Assembly (NCBI RefSeq): GCF_025397915.1
Contig: NZ_JALIDZ010000002.1
Coordinates: forward strand, 496,001 to 560,000
Direction: 5' to 3'
Source of the DNA: Microbaculum marinisediminis
GTDB lineage: Bacteria; Pseudomonadota; Alphaproteobacteria; Rhizobiales; Tepidamorphaceae
DNA: 64,000 nucleotides
The notes beneath the pieces were generated by a model, which saw only the letters and a program-made list of their open reading frames with translations, did no database searches and was not told the DNA's origin. Shown piece after piece: positions 50,196-59,424 of the stretch (within the stretch, counting starts at the first letter, position 1; every line of letters starts with the position of its first letter). The translations under genes were made by a program, and so were the position numbers.

Positions 50196-51488
50196 ATGGT
50201 GCTCGACTATCAACTTGTCCTCCTTGTCGGCGCCAGCCTCGTCGTCATCCTGTTGGGCCTGCCCGTCGCGTTTTCGATGCTGGCATGCTCTATCGTCTAT
50301 CTCTGGATGAACGACTTCCCGCTCAGCGTCACTGTGCAGCAGCTGGGCTACTCCCTGGACAAGTTCACCTTCCTCGCCGTGCCCCTGTTCATGCTGGCCG
50401 GCCTTTTGATGAACGCCGGAAAGGTCACCGACCGGATCTTCGATTTCGCCAATGCCCTGGTCGGGCGCGTGCCCGGCGGTCTGGGTCACGTCAATGTCGT
50501 GGCCAGCCTGATCTTCTCCGGCATGTCCGGGTCGGTTCTCGCCGATGTCGCGGGACTGGGCGCGATGGAAGTCAAAGCCATGCGCGACAAGGGCTATGAC
50601 ACGAACTACTCCGTGGGGATCACGCTGGCGTCCTCGGCAATCGGGCCAATGTTTCCGCCCAGCGTGTCGATGGTCCTGTTCGGCGTTGTCGCCAACGTCT
50701 CGATCACCGGCATGTTCCTGGGCGGCGTGCTGCCGGGCATCCTGATCGCCCTCTGCCTCATGGTGTACATCTTCGCCGTCGCTATCCGTCGCAACTACTA
50801 CACCAGCCGATGGGCCGGCTGGCCGGTGCTTACCCTCACCTTTCTGGGTGCCGTGCCGGCCCTGCTGACGCCGGTGATCGTCGTCGGCGGCATGATCCTG
50901 GGTATCTTCAGCCCGACCGAGGCCGCGACGGTCGCCGCGCTCTATGCCCTGTTTCTCAGCGGGCTGTTCTACCGCGAGCTCAGCTTCGCCGCGCTCTCCA
51001 CGGTGCTGCTGGAAACAGCCCTGTCCACGGCCAAGCTGATGTTCATCATCGCATCCGCCCTCCTGTTTGGTTGGGTGCTGACGATCGGCGAACTGCCGCA
51101 GTTCCTGGCCAACACGCTTCAGCACCTGTTTCCCCAGCAGTGGGCATTCGTCCTCGCCATCATCGTCGTGTTTCTGGTGCTCGGCGCCGTGATGGAAAAC
51201 GCGATCCTGCTGCTTGTCCTCGCGCCGATGCTGTTGCCGATCGCCCGCGACGGCTACGGAATGGATCCGATCCATATCGGCGTGGTGATGGTTTTCGCCA
51301 ATATGATTGGCCAGTACACGCCGCCGCTCGGCCTGTCCCTGTTCGTCATGCGCGACGTAACGGGACTGAGCCTGGCGCAGATCTCGCGGGCGGTCGCGCC
51401 ATTCCTCGTTCCGCTCGTCGCGGCGCTTGTCCTGATGGCCTACATCCCGCAGATCGTGGTCTGGCTTCCCCATCGGCTGGGATACTGA
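50196..51488 (+). CDS. TRAP transporter large permease (DctM)
   Basis: A 430-residue membrane protein of about 12 helices. Diagnostic blocks: FTFLAVPLFMLAGLLMNAGKVTDRI, FSGMSGSVLADVAGLGAMEVKAM, ASSAIGPMFPPSVSMVLFGVVAN, and NMIGQYTPPLGLSLFVMRD. These match the sugar-acid and sialic-acid style DctM group (YiaN/SiaM-like) better than the one at 42580-43911. It is directly coupled with DctQ (start just past its stop). The GMC gene begins eight bases after its stop, so transporter and oxidoreductase form one operon. Confidence 0.92.
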   Translation: MVLDYQLVLLVGASLVVILLGLPVAFSMLACSIVYLWMNDFPLSVTVQQLGYSLDKFTFLAVPLFMLAGLLMNAGKVTDRIFDFANALVGRVPGGLGHVNVVASLIFSGMSGSVLADVAGLGAMEVKAMRDKGYDTNYSVGITLASSAIGPMFPPSVSMVLFGVVANVSITGMFLGGVLPGILIALCLMVYIFAVAIRRNYYTSRWAGWPVLTLTFLGAVPALLTPVIVVGGMILGIFSPTEAATVAALYALFLSGLFYRELSFAALSTVLLETALSTAKLMFIIASALLFGWVLTIGELPQFLANTLQHLFPQQWAFVLAIIVVFLVLGAVMENAILLLVLAPMLLPIARDGYGMDPIHIGVVMVFANMIGQYTPPLGLSLFVMRDVTGLSLAQISRAVAPFLVPLVAALVLMAYIPQIVVWLPHRLGY

Positions 51489-51495
51489 CCGCGCG

Positions 51496-53100
51496 ATGAC
51501 GGAGAGCTTCGACTACATCGTTATCGGCGGCGGGACCGCGGGCTGTGTTCTCGCCAACCGGCTGAGCGCCGACCCAGGGACGACGGTTCTCCTGCTGGAA
51601 GCGGGGAAACGATCCCGCAGCATCTGGACCAGAATACCGGCGGGATATTTCAAGACGGTCTTCAACCGCTCGCTCGGCTGGGGTTATCGGACGCAGCCGG
51701 AAGGCGCGCTCAACGACCGGGAACTGTCGTGGCCGCGCGGCAAGCTGCTGGGCGGCACGGGCGCGATCAACGGCATGGTCTATATCCGCGGCCAGGCCGA
51801 AGACTTCGACGGCTGGGCACGCGCGGGAAACACGGGATGGGCCTACGAAGACCTGTTGCCCTATTTCCGCCGGAGCGAACGGCAGGCTAGCCGAAACCGG
51901 CCCCTGGCGGACTGCTGGCATGGACGGGGCGGCGAGATGACGGTGTCCGACTATCCCGACCGCCACCCGCTATGCGCCGCGTTCATCGCGGCAGCCGGAG
52001 ACTGCGGCATTCAGGAAACCACCGATTTCAACGGCGCCGACCAGCTCGGCGCGGGATACTATCAGATCACCACACGGCATGGCCTGCGCGCCGACACGGC
52101 CGCGGCGTTCCTGCGGCCGGTCGAGGCCCGCAAGAACCTGACGGTGCGATGCAACAGGACCGTCACGCGCATCGTGACGGAAGACGGCACGGCCAGAACG
52201 GTGATCTACCGCCAGGCTGGCGGCGCGGTACGCGTCAACGCCAGGAAGGAAATCATTCTGGCCGCGGGGGCGATCAATTCACCGCAGATCCTTCAGCTAT
52301 CCGGGATCGGCGAGCCGGCGCATCTGAAGTCCGCCGGCGTCGGCGTCGTCAAGGCGCTGCCCGGCGTCGGGCGCAACCTTCAGGATCACCTGCAGGCGCA
52401 GCTGGTGTATCGCTGCCTGCGCCCCGTCAGCCTGAATGACGAGATAAACAGGTTCTGGGGCAAGGCCCGCCTCGCCGCACGCTACCTGCGAACGCGCAGC
52501 GGCCCCATGGCGGGCGGCCCGGCGCCGGCGGGCGCCTTCGCCTGCTCGGAAACAGGACGCGACCGGCCGGACGTGCAGTTCCATTTCCTGCCCGTCAGCA
52601 TGGCCCGGCCCGGGATCATAGACCGGTTCTCCGGGTTCTCCTTCAATGTCTGCCAATTGCGCCCGCAAAGCCGCGGCAGCGTCCGGATCGGCTCGGCGAA
52701 CCCGCTCGAACCACCGCTGATCCAGGCGAACTATCTGACGGAGGAGATAGATCGGGTCACGCTGATCGCGGGCCTTCGCCTGGGCCGGCGCATCGCATCG
52801 GCACCAGCCCTCTCAGACTTTTGCGGCGAAGAAGTCAGGCCCAGTCGGGACGCCGACACGGATCAACGACTGCTCGATTACATCAGATCGACGGCCAGCA
52901 GCCTCTATCATCCCGCCGGGACCTGCCAGATGGGCAACGGGCCCGATGCTGTCGTCGACGGCGAACTCAGGGTGCATGGTGTCGGGGGATTGCGGGTCGC
53001 GGACGCATCGATCATGCCGACGCTGACATCCGGCAACACCAATGCGCCCACCGTGATGATCGCCGAAAAGGCCGCGGACCTGATCCTGGCGACCCATTGA
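51496..53100 (+). CDS. GMC-family FAD-dependent oxidoreductase
   Basis: A 534-residue glucose-methanol-choline oxidoreductase. The N-terminal ADP-binding loop is DYIVIGGGTAGCVLANRLS (6-24). Others: LSWPRGKLLGGTGAINGMVY, the second GMC signature GAINSPQILQLSGIG, and the catalytic His in SLYHPAGTCQMG with the final NTNAPTVMIAEKAAD. It oxidises an alcohol group to aldehyde or ketone, with an unknown electron acceptor. No signal peptide is visible, so it is probably cytoplasmic. It starts eight bases after DctM and precedes the SMP-30 lactonase gene. Such a pair fits oxidation of a sugar or sugar alcohol followed by lactone opening. Confidence 0.87.
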   Translation: MTESFDYIVIGGGTAGCVLANRLSADPGTTVLLLEAGKRSRSIWTRIPAGYFKTVFNRSLGWGYRTQPEGALNDRELSWPRGKLLGGTGAINGMVYIRGQAEDFDGWARAGNTGWAYEDLLPYFRRSERQASRNRPLADCWHGRGGEMTVSDYPDRHPLCAAFIAAAGDCGIQETTDFNGADQLGAGYYQITTRHGLRADTAAAFLRPVEARKNLTVRCNRTVTRIVTEDGTARTVIYRQAGGAVRVNARKEIILAAGAINSPQILQLSGIGEPAHLKSAGVGVVKALPGVGRNLQDHLQAQLVYRCLRPVSLNDEINRFWGKARLAARYLRTRSGPMAGGPAPAGAFACSETGRDRPDVQFHFLPVSMARPGIIDRFSGFSFNVCQLRPQSRGSVRIGSANPLEPPLIQANYLTEEIDRVTLIAGLRLGRRIASAPALSDFCGEEVRPSRDADTDQRLLDYIRSTASSLYHPAGTCQMGNGPDAVVDGELRVHGVGGLRVADASIMPTLTSGNTNAPTVMIAEKAADLILATH

Positions 53101-53131
53101 AAGCGAGCAGGCATAGAGTTCGGCAGCGCCA

Positions 53132-54016
53132 ATGACACAAGATAGATCCGACGCATGGCCGGTGCTTCGCACACAGGCCCAGCTGGGCGAGGGACCGGTC
53201 TGGTGCGGGCGGCGAAACCGGCTGTTCTGGACGGATATCCTGGGTCAGAGCTTCAGCCAGTTTGACCCGACAACCGGACAGAACACCACAATCACACTGG
53301 ACGATCCGCTGTGCGCTTTCGCGCTGATGGCCGATGGCCGGTTTCTTTGCGCCTTTGCACACTGCATCGCGATCATGGACGCCACCGGGGGCCGCGAGCC
53401 GGCCTTGTACAGATTGACCGGCGAAGATCCCGCCAACCGTTTCAACGACGGGAAATGCGATGCGCGCGGACGGTTCTGGATCGGAACGATGAATACGCAG
53501 GGCAAGCGAGGCCTGGGCGCCCTCTATCGTTTCGATCCGGATGGAACGCTGCATCGCATGTGGGACGGCCTGAGCACATCGAACGGGCTGGGATGGAGCC
53601 CCGATGGGCACGTCTTCTATCTGACCGACAGTCCGACCGGACAGATTCACGCCTTCGATTTCGATCCCGACCAGGGGCGGATCTCGCGCCAGCGCTGCTT
53701 CGCCAGGATACCGGCCGATATCGGCCGCCCCGACGGGCTGTGCGTGGATACGCGGGGCTACGTCTGGAGCGCGATTTGGGACGGCGCCCGCGTTCTGCGT
53801 TTCGCACCTGACGGCACCATCGACCGGGAAATCCATCTCCCTGTCCCCCGCCCTACCAGCGTGGCGTTCGGTGGCCCCGGGCTGACGCGGCTCTACGTGA
53901 CGTCGTGCCGTGGCGGACTGGACGCCGCGACGTTGGAACGCCATCCGCTGTCGGGGTCCCTCTTCGCCCTCGATCCCGGCGTGCAAGGCAGGCCGGAGCC
54001 GCTGGCCGCGTTCTGA
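53132..54016 (+). CDS. SMP-30/gluconolactonase family protein
   Basis: A 294-residue six-bladed beta-propeller lactonase. Metal and catalytic positions expected for the family can be seen: Glu in LGEGPVW, Asn and Asp in NRFNDGKCDARGRFW, Asn in LSTSNGLGWSPDG and Asp in FYLTDSPTG. Hydrolyses sugar lactones (or similar) to aldonic acids in the cytoplasm. It follows the GMC oxidoreductase by 31 bases, so it is likely the next step for that oxidation product. It is the last gene of the rightward TRAP unit; the neighbour on its right reads left. The substrate is not determined by motifs. Confidence 0.87.
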   Translation: MTQDRSDAWPVLRTQAQLGEGPVWCGRRNRLFWTDILGQSFSQFDPTTGQNTTITLDDPLCAFALMADGRFLCAFAHCIAIMDATGGREPALYRLTGEDPANRFNDGKCDARGRFWIGTMNTQGKRGLGALYRFDPDGTLHRMWDGLSTSNGLGWSPDGHVFYLTDSPTGQIHAFDFDPDQGRISRQRCFARIPADIGRPDGLCVDTRGYVWSAIWDGARVLRFAPDGTIDREIHLPVPRPTSVAFGGPGLTRLYVTSCRGGLDAATLERHPLSGSLFALDPGVQGRPEPLAAF

Positions 54017-54082
54017 TCCGGCGGCCACATGTCCATCCATCGACCGGAAACCGGCACCGGCTCTTCGCCGCGCCTGGAAATC

Positions 54083-54835
54083 CTATCTGCGGGCGAGCGA
54101 ATAGACCTGGCTGTTGGGGCCTTTGCCGGGATAGGCGGCCAGAAAGACGAGCATCTCCGTCACATCCTCCGGGTCCTTGACCCACTCGGCCGGGTTGTTG
54201 AACGGCGAGTTCGGGTCGGCGGGATCGTAATTGGCCTGTGTCTGCCTGGTTCTGACCGGTCCGGGAATGAACTCATTCACGGTGATGTTGTCGTCGACAA
54301 GTTCCAAAGCCGCGGTCTTCGCGACAATGCGTGCCGCCGCCTTTCCCGCACAGTACGAGGCGTTGTTTCTGGACGGATAGTGCGCCATCGCCGATCCGGT
54401 ATAGATGATCCGCCCGCCGCCCCGTTTGCGCATCAACGGCACAACGGTCTGAATGCCCAGAAAGACCGGTAGCACGTTCAGATCCAGCGCCGCACGCCAG
54501 TCGCCGACGTCGCTGTCCACAAGGCTTGCCTGCTGCACGTTCCCGCCGGCGTTCAGAAAGGCGAGATCGAGCCCGCCGAACTCACGGTCGACCACCCGAC
54601 CAAGCGCGGCCATCTGGTCGGCATCGGTGCCATCCGCGGGCACGGACAGAGCCGACCCACCGGCCCCGGTAATTCGCTCAACAACGGCGTCCAGATCGTG
54701 CCGGCCGCGTGCCGAGCAGATGACCCTGCACCCCAGTTGGCCAAGCCGCAGCGCCAACGCGGCGCCGATACCCGAACTCGCTCCGGTCACGAGGGCGATC
54801 TTGCCCCTCAAGGATTCAAACATGGTCTCTGTCAT
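54083..54835 (-). CDS. Short-chain dehydrogenase/reductase
   Basis: A 250-residue SDR with ALVTGASSGIGAALAL at the N-terminus, NAGGN in place of NNAG, catalytic Ser in IYTGSAMAHY and Tyr/Lys in ASYCAGKAA. The strand-2 end reads SARGRHD, suggesting NADP preference. The C-terminal region (LAAYPGKGPNSQVYSLARR) is shorter and unlike most SDRs, and may bind a special substrate. It is probably the last gene of the leftward ABC-sulfatase operon, 53 bases after the sulfatase stop. A sugar or sugar-acid dehydrogenase role is reasonable. Confidence 0.85.
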   Translation of the reverse strand: MTETMFESLRGKIALVTGASSGIGAALALRLGQLGCRVICSARGRHDLDAVVERITGAGGSALSVPADGTDADQMAALGRVVDREFGGLDLAFLNAGGNVQQASLVDSDVGDWRAALDLNVLPVFLGIQTVVPLMRKRGGGRIIYTGSAMAHYPSRNNASYCAGKAAARIVAKTAALELVDDNITVNEFIPGPVRTRQTQANYDPADPNSPFNNPAEWVKDPEDVTEMLVFLAAYPGKGPNSQVYSLARR

Positions 54836-54888
54836 TTTGGGCTTCTGCCGTACTTGGGTGGCGATCCTGGGTGACGAGCGCTGTCGGG

Positions 54889-56364
54889 CTATCGGGCAGG
54901 CAGGGCCTCGAAACTGTGAAGCGGATCGTCGATGGTCCGACGATCGTGCTCGACACTCTCGAACCAGGTTTCCAGTTCACCTAGGAGGCGATGAACGATA
55001 CCCGGCTGCTCGTCCGCCAGATTGAACTGCTCTGCGGGATCCTGCGAAAGATTGTACAACTCCGGTTTCTCACCGGCGGGATGCCTCAGGTTCGGCACCG
55101 GCAGGATGTCCCGAACGGATCCCGGCGCCTCGCGCTCGGCGATGTCTGCCTCGATGAAGGCCCGCGTACGCCGCTCGTCTTCGTCCGACACATAGAGGTC
55201 GGGGTTCTGGTAGTACCGGGTCCCGGAGATCATCGGCCGGACGAGCTTCCAGTCGCCGTCGCGGACGGCCGCGTTGGTCTCGATGTTCGGGTAATAGAAA
55301 TTCCACTGCCAGAACCGGCGCGGCGGCGTTTGCAGGCTTTGCCCGCTCAACTGATCCGTCAGGTCATGCCCGTCCAGCGGACATCGTCCGACGTTGTCGA
55401 TGCCGCACATGCGCAGCAGAGTCGGATACCAGTCGGTGAAATGCGCGAGTTCGTGGTTCATCCGATCGGCCGGCAGCTTCGCTGGATGCCGGATCACCAT
55501 CGGCACGCGTATTCCGCCCTCGTATACCCAGCCCTTGGACCCTCTCAATCCGGCATTGAACCTCTCGTTGAACGTCGGCTCACCAGGTTTCATCATGAAC
55601 GGCGGATTGAAGAAGGCCGGGCCGTTGTCGCTTGTGAACAGGACGATCGTATTCTCCGCGAGCCCCGTGGCATCCAGCTTGTCCAGGACGCGGCCGATCC
55701 CCCGGTCCATGACCTCGATCATCGCGTAGGTGGTCGCCGTGATCCGGCCGAAGCCACGCTCGAGATAGCGATCGATGATGTCCTGCGGCGCCTGAAACGG
55801 CGAATGCGGCGCGGTATAGGCCAGCATCAGGAAGAACGGGTCCGCCTGATGCCGGTCGACGAAATCGCAGGCCTCCCTCGTCAGAACGTCGGTCAGGTAC
55901 TCTCCGGTACCCTTGAGGGTCCCGTCGTTCTGGCGCAGGTGCCAGTCATAGTAGTCCGACCAGCCGCCGCAGAAGCCGGTGAATTCCTGGAACCCGCGTG
56001 CGGTGGGTTCGAACCGGCGATCGAGCGATCCGTTATGCCATTTGCCGACCAGACCGGTGCGATAGCCCGCGGCCGTGAAGCAATCGGCGATGGTGGTTTC
56101 GCGCAGGGCGATCCGGTCGAGCCCGAACAGGTCATGCTGGGTGATGGCTCCTGACCGGTGCGGGTACCGCCCGGTCAGGAGCGCAGCACGAGACGGCGAG
56201 CAGATGGGCGAACCCGAGTAGTGCTGCTGCATGCAGACGCCGTCCTCAACCAGTCGGTCCAGATTCGGCGTCGACACACGACCCTCACTAAAGAGCCCGA
56301 AATCCCCGTACCCCATGTCATCCGCAACGATGAGGAGCACGTTAGGCTTCTGGGGTGCATTCAT
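54889..56364 (-). CDS. Type I sulfatase without signal peptide
   Basis: A 491-residue arylsulfatase-fold enzyme that hydrolyses a sulfate ester. The N-terminus NVLLIVADDMGYGD supplies metal ligands (Asp15/Asp16). The active-site Cys55 lies in SGSPICSPSRAALLTGRYP, the C-x-P-S-R motif that is converted to formylglycine. Later: LVGKWHNG, TAPHSPF, FTSDNGPA (metal Asp/Asn) and LRGSKGWVYEGGIRVP. No signal peptide is visible, so desulfation should occur in the cytoplasm after import, which is not the usual periplasmic pattern. It lies 13 bases after the ABC binding-protein gene. A formylglycine-generating enzyme gene at 62431-63381 supplies the needed maturation. Confidence 0.93.
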   Translation of the reverse strand: MNAPQKPNVLLIVADDMGYGDFGLFSEGRVSTPNLDRLVEDGVCMQQHYSGSPICSPSRAALLTGRYPHRSGAITQHDLFGLDRIALRETTIADCFTAAGYRTGLVGKWHNGSLDRRFEPTARGFQEFTGFCGGWSDYYDWHLRQNDGTLKGTGEYLTDVLTREACDFVDRHQADPFFLMLAYTAPHSPFQAPQDIIDRYLERGFGRITATTYAMIEVMDRGIGRVLDKLDATGLAENTIVLFTSDNGPAFFNPPFMMKPGEPTFNERFNAGLRGSKGWVYEGGIRVPMVIRHPAKLPADRMNHELAHFTDWYPTLLRMCGIDNVGRCPLDGHDLTDQLSGQSLQTPPRRFWQWNFYYPNIETNAAVRDGDWKLVRPMISGTRYYQNPDLYVSDEDERRTRAFIEADIAEREAPGSVRDILPVPNLRHPAGEKPELYNLSQDPAEQFNLADEQPGIVHRLLGELETWFESVEHDRRTIDDPLHSFEALPAR

Positions 56365-56377
56365 CTGCCCAAGCTCC

Positions 56378-57649
56378 TCAGTCTCTCGACAGCAGGCGGT
56401 CGATAGACTTGTCGGCGGCCGCCAGCGCCTCGGACACGTCGCCGCCGTCGACGACATTCTGCAGCTGTGGCGCGATCTGGCTCATGACCGCGTTGAACTT
56501 GGCGTTCTTCCACGGATTGTCGTGGGTGTAGCTCAGCGCATTCACGAAAAGCTGCGAATACGGATCGGCACCCACGGCCCCCTGCTTCAGCAAGGGCACG
56601 CTGCCCGTGGGCAGCTGGCCATTGATGTCGTAGTACATGGTGGTGATCTCATCGTTGAAGATCAGGAGCTGCAGCAGCTTGGCCGTGAGTTCCTTGTCCT
56701 TGGCCTGCGACGACATCGCAATTTCGTGAGGGTTGCCGATGGTCTTGCGGGTGCCGTCCGGCGCCTTGGGCATTTCCATCACCCAGACGTCGCCATCCGG
56801 TGCGACCTCGAGCGCGCCGCCCGAGATGTTCTTGATCAGTCCGCGACCCCACGGGCCCTCGAGGATGAAGCCCGCGTGGCCGGTGCCGAACGTGTTGCGC
56901 GACTCGCTGTAGCCGTGCCCCTTGGGGCTGCATCCGGCCTCGGTTATGTCCTGGATCCACTCGAAAGCGGCCTTCGCCTCGGGCGTATTGATGTCGATCT
57001 CGCCGTCTTTATGGATGTCGCCACCAAATCCGTAGATGACCGGAATGGCCCATTGCGCCGAGTTCGGGCTCTGGTTGGTCCGCAGGGCAATGCCATAGAT
57101 CTTGGCGCCGTTCTTGTCCGGCAACGCGCAGATCTTCATGATCGCGTCCTTGAACTCGGGCCAGGTCTGCGGCGGATTCTCCGGGTCGAGCCCGGCCTCG
57201 ATCATCAGGTTGCGATTGAAGTGCGGCTGGATCGGTCCCGGCACCCAAGGCAGGGCGTATAGCTTGCCGTCGACCGAAACGGCATCGCGCAGAGCCTCGG
57301 GGATGGTGGCGAGCTGCTCTTCGGTGAAGTAGTCGTTCAGCGGCTCGAGCCCGCCGATCTCCTGCATTGCGGGCACCCAACCGGCAACGAGATGCAGCGC
57401 GTCGGCGGGGTTGCCGGCCAGCGTCGTCACGGTCGCCTGGTTCAGCGCCTCGCTGTACTGCGTATCCACGACCTTGAGTTCGGCGCCGGTGCGGGCCTTG
57501 AATTCGTCCTGCAACCGCTGGACCAGGTCCGCGTTCTTGTCGTACGTGCCCAGCCAGCCCGAATAGGTGACGGAGTCTTCGGCAGACGCCGGGGCCGCCA
57601 GCCCTGCCGCCACGACGGCAGCCATCATCATCGTCCTATGCATCGTCAT
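56378..57649 (-). CDS. ABC transporter extracellular solute-binding protein (CUT1 type)
   Basis: A 423-residue periplasmic sugar-binding protein of the MalE/UgpB group. Signal peptide about 1-23 (MMMAAVVAAGLAAPASA). Then VTYSGWLGTYDKNADLVQRLQDEF, DALHLVAGWVPAMQEIGGLEPLNDYF, and LYALPWVPGPIQPHFNRNLM. A Trp/Tyr-rich stretch (GYSESRNTFGTGHAGFILEGPWG) fits carbohydrate stacking. AAGGAGG lies just upstream of ATG 57649. Strand order is ATPase, SDR, permease, permease, binding protein, sulfatase, SDR, so this is one operon. The ligand is probably a sulfated sugar given the adjoining sulfatase; inference. Confidence 0.9.
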   Translation of the reverse strand: MTMHRTMMMAAVVAAGLAAPASAEDSVTYSGWLGTYDKNADLVQRLQDEFKARTGAELKVVDTQYSEALNQATVTTLAGNPADALHLVAGWVPAMQEIGGLEPLNDYFTEEQLATIPEALRDAVSVDGKLYALPWVPGPIQPHFNRNLMIEAGLDPENPPQTWPEFKDAIMKICALPDKNGAKIYGIALRTNQSPNSAQWAIPVIYGFGGDIHKDGEIDINTPEAKAAFEWIQDITEAGCSPKGHGYSESRNTFGTGHAGFILEGPWGRGLIKNISGGALEVAPDGDVWVMEMPKAPDGTRKTIGNPHEIAMSSQAKDKELTAKLLQLLIFNDEITTMYYDINGQLPTGSVPLLKQGAVGADPYSQLFVNALSYTHDNPWKNAKFNAVMSQIAPQLQNVVDGGDVSEALAAADKSIDRLLSRD

Positions 57650-57677
57650 AGTTCCCCTCCTTCGAAGCTGAAGATCC

Positions 57678-58535
57678 TCACTTAAGGGCTCCGGTGGTCA
57701 TGCCCTTCAGAACCGCTTTCTGCGTCACGGCAAACAGCAGGAACACAGGCAGCGTCACCAGCACGGCGAGCGCCATCATCTCCGACCAATCCCCTTCGAA
57801 TTCGCCGAGGAAGGTAAGCGTGATGCCGGCCGGCAAGGTTCGCAGTTCGGGGGAAGACACGAAGGTCATCCCCATGATGAGCTCGTTCCAGGATGTGACG
57901 AAGACAAAGATGCCGGAGGCCGCCAGTCCAGGCCGGATGATCGGCAGGACCACGTGCATCAACACCTTGAACGGGCTCGCGCCATCCAACAGCGCGGCCT
58001 CTTCCATGTCCTCCGGGATCTGGTTGATGAAGTTGGTCAGCAACCACACCGAGATCGGCAAACCGGTGGCCGCGGTGCCCAGGATCAACGCCCAATAGGT
58101 GTCCAGCAGCCCGAGTTTGAGGAACGTGCCGTACATGGTGATCATGAGCAGGGGCACGGGGAACGCCATGGCCGCCAGAAAGAACAGCAGCAGGAGGTTC
58201 TTGTTTCGGAACGCGAACCGTGAGATCGCGTAGGCGCACAAGGCCCCGGCAAACGTCGACAGAACCGCCGAGCCCGCGCTGACGATGATGCTGTTGAGGA
58301 AGAACCGGAACAGCCTCGGGTCGGACTGGCTGTAATAGTTTTCCAGCGTGAAGCGCTCGGGCCAGAATTGCGGCGGGACGACGAAGATATCCTCGAGCGG
58401 CTTGAACGAGGTCACGACCAGCCAGTAGATCGGCAGCAGGAGAAGACCGAAGGCGGCGACGGCCAGCGTGTAGGTTGCCAGCGTGCTTATGACCTTGCCG
58501 CCGTCGAACCGCGCGGATATCGCAGGCGCGCTCAT
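57678..58535 (-). CDS. ABC sugar transporter permease (MalG-like)
   Basis: A 285-residue inner-membrane permease with about six helices. The EAA loop EEAALLDGASPFKVLMHVVLP, where the ATPase docks, is present near residue 200. Segments LTFLGEFEGDWSEMMALAVL and the C-terminal TQKAVLKGMTTGALK are typical of MalG-type. It begins with an ATG overlapping the stop of the other permease by four bases. It forms a heterodimer with that protein and pairs with the binding protein 28 bases downstream. Confidence 0.92.
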   Translation of the reverse strand: MSAPAISARFDGGKVISTLATYTLAVAAFGLLLLPIYWLVVTSFKPLEDIFVVPPQFWPERFTLENYYSQSDPRLFRFFLNSIIVSAGSAVLSTFAGALCAYAISRFAFRNKNLLLLFFLAAMAFPVPLLMITMYGTFLKLGLLDTYWALILGTAATGLPISVWLLTNFINQIPEDMEEAALLDGASPFKVLMHVVLPIIRPGLAASGIFVFVTSWNELIMGMTFVSSPELRTLPAGITLTFLGEFEGDWSEMMALAVLVTLPVFLLFAVTQKAVLKGMTTGALK

Positions 58536-59422
58536 TTCCCGTACTCTTTCTTGATTCCGAATTTCAGGAACGCCCACGCGATCAGCATCAGGAACGCGAG
58601 CCAAAGCGTCCCGGCCGCAGAGGCGAGCGCGAAATCCCAGTTCTCGAAGGCCAGCTTGTAGGTGAAAAGGCTCAGCACCATCGTGGCGTTGGACGGCCCG
58701 CCCTGCGTCAGCACGAGGGGCATCGTCATCTCCTGGAAAAAGCGGACCGCATCCAGAAGCAGCGCCACCATCAGGACATTGCGCACCATCGGCACGACGA
58801 CATGGCGCAGCCGGCTGAAGAACCCGGCGCCGTCCAGTTCGGCCGCATCAAGAACTTCCTTCGAGATCGACTGCAGCGCGGCAAGCGCGATGACCATGAG
58901 GAAGGGAATGGACCGCCACGTGAACCCGGCGATGATCACCCATTTCGCGCCGGTCGCATCGAACAGCAGGTCCGCGTTGCGCTCGGTCAGGCCCGACGCC
59001 GTGATCAGCGAATTGACCAGCCCGTAATCCTTGTTGAACATCCACCCCCACAGCAGGGTGATGCAGATCCACGGGACGACCCAAATCTGGAAGACCAGAG
59101 AGCGCAGGACCGTTGCGCCGCGCCTGATGCCGAAGTGCAGCAGCAGCGCCATCATGAATCCGAGCATTACCGCGAGCACGGATGAGACGAAGACGATATA
59201 GCTGGTGCTGAAGGCCGAGGCGAAAAACACATCGTCTTCAAGAAGATAGGTATAGTTCTCGAAGCCCACGAACTGCGGCACCGAGCGACGCAGGGGACTG
59301 GCATCGGTGAAGCTGAGATAAACGCCGTTGATCACAGGGTAGATGATCAGCAGGCCGACGATCGTCACGGCTGGAAGGACCAGTGCCAGGAAGAAGCCGA
59401 AATCGCGCTTGATCTGGTACAT
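58532..59422 (-). CDS. ABC sugar transporter permease (MalF-like)
   Basis: A 296-residue permease with about six helices, starting MYQIKRDFGFFLALVLPAVT. Family blocks: INGVYLSFTDASPLRRSVPQ, WRSIPFLMVIALAALQSI, and the EAA loop VLDAAELDGAGFFSRLRHVV (about residue 200). I chose ATG 59422, which is two bases beyond the SDR stop at 59425; the frame upstream is shadow sequence inside the SDR gene. It works with the MalG-like partner in one CUT1 transporter. Confidence 0.92.
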   Translation of the reverse strand: MYQIKRDFGFFLALVLPAVTIVGLLIIYPVINGVYLSFTDASPLRRSVPQFVGFENYTYLLEDDVFFASAFSTSYIVFVSSVLAVMLGFMMALLLHFGIRRGATVLRSLVFQIWVVPWICITLLWGWMFNKDYGLVNSLITASGLTERNADLLFDATGAKWVIIAGFTWRSIPFLMVIALAALQSISKEVLDAAELDGAGFFSRLRHVVVPMVRNVLMVALLLDAVRFFQEMTMPLVLTQGGPSNATMVLSLFTYKLAFENWDFALASAAGTLWLAFLMLIAWAFLKFGIKKEYGK

Positions 59423-59424
59423 GC

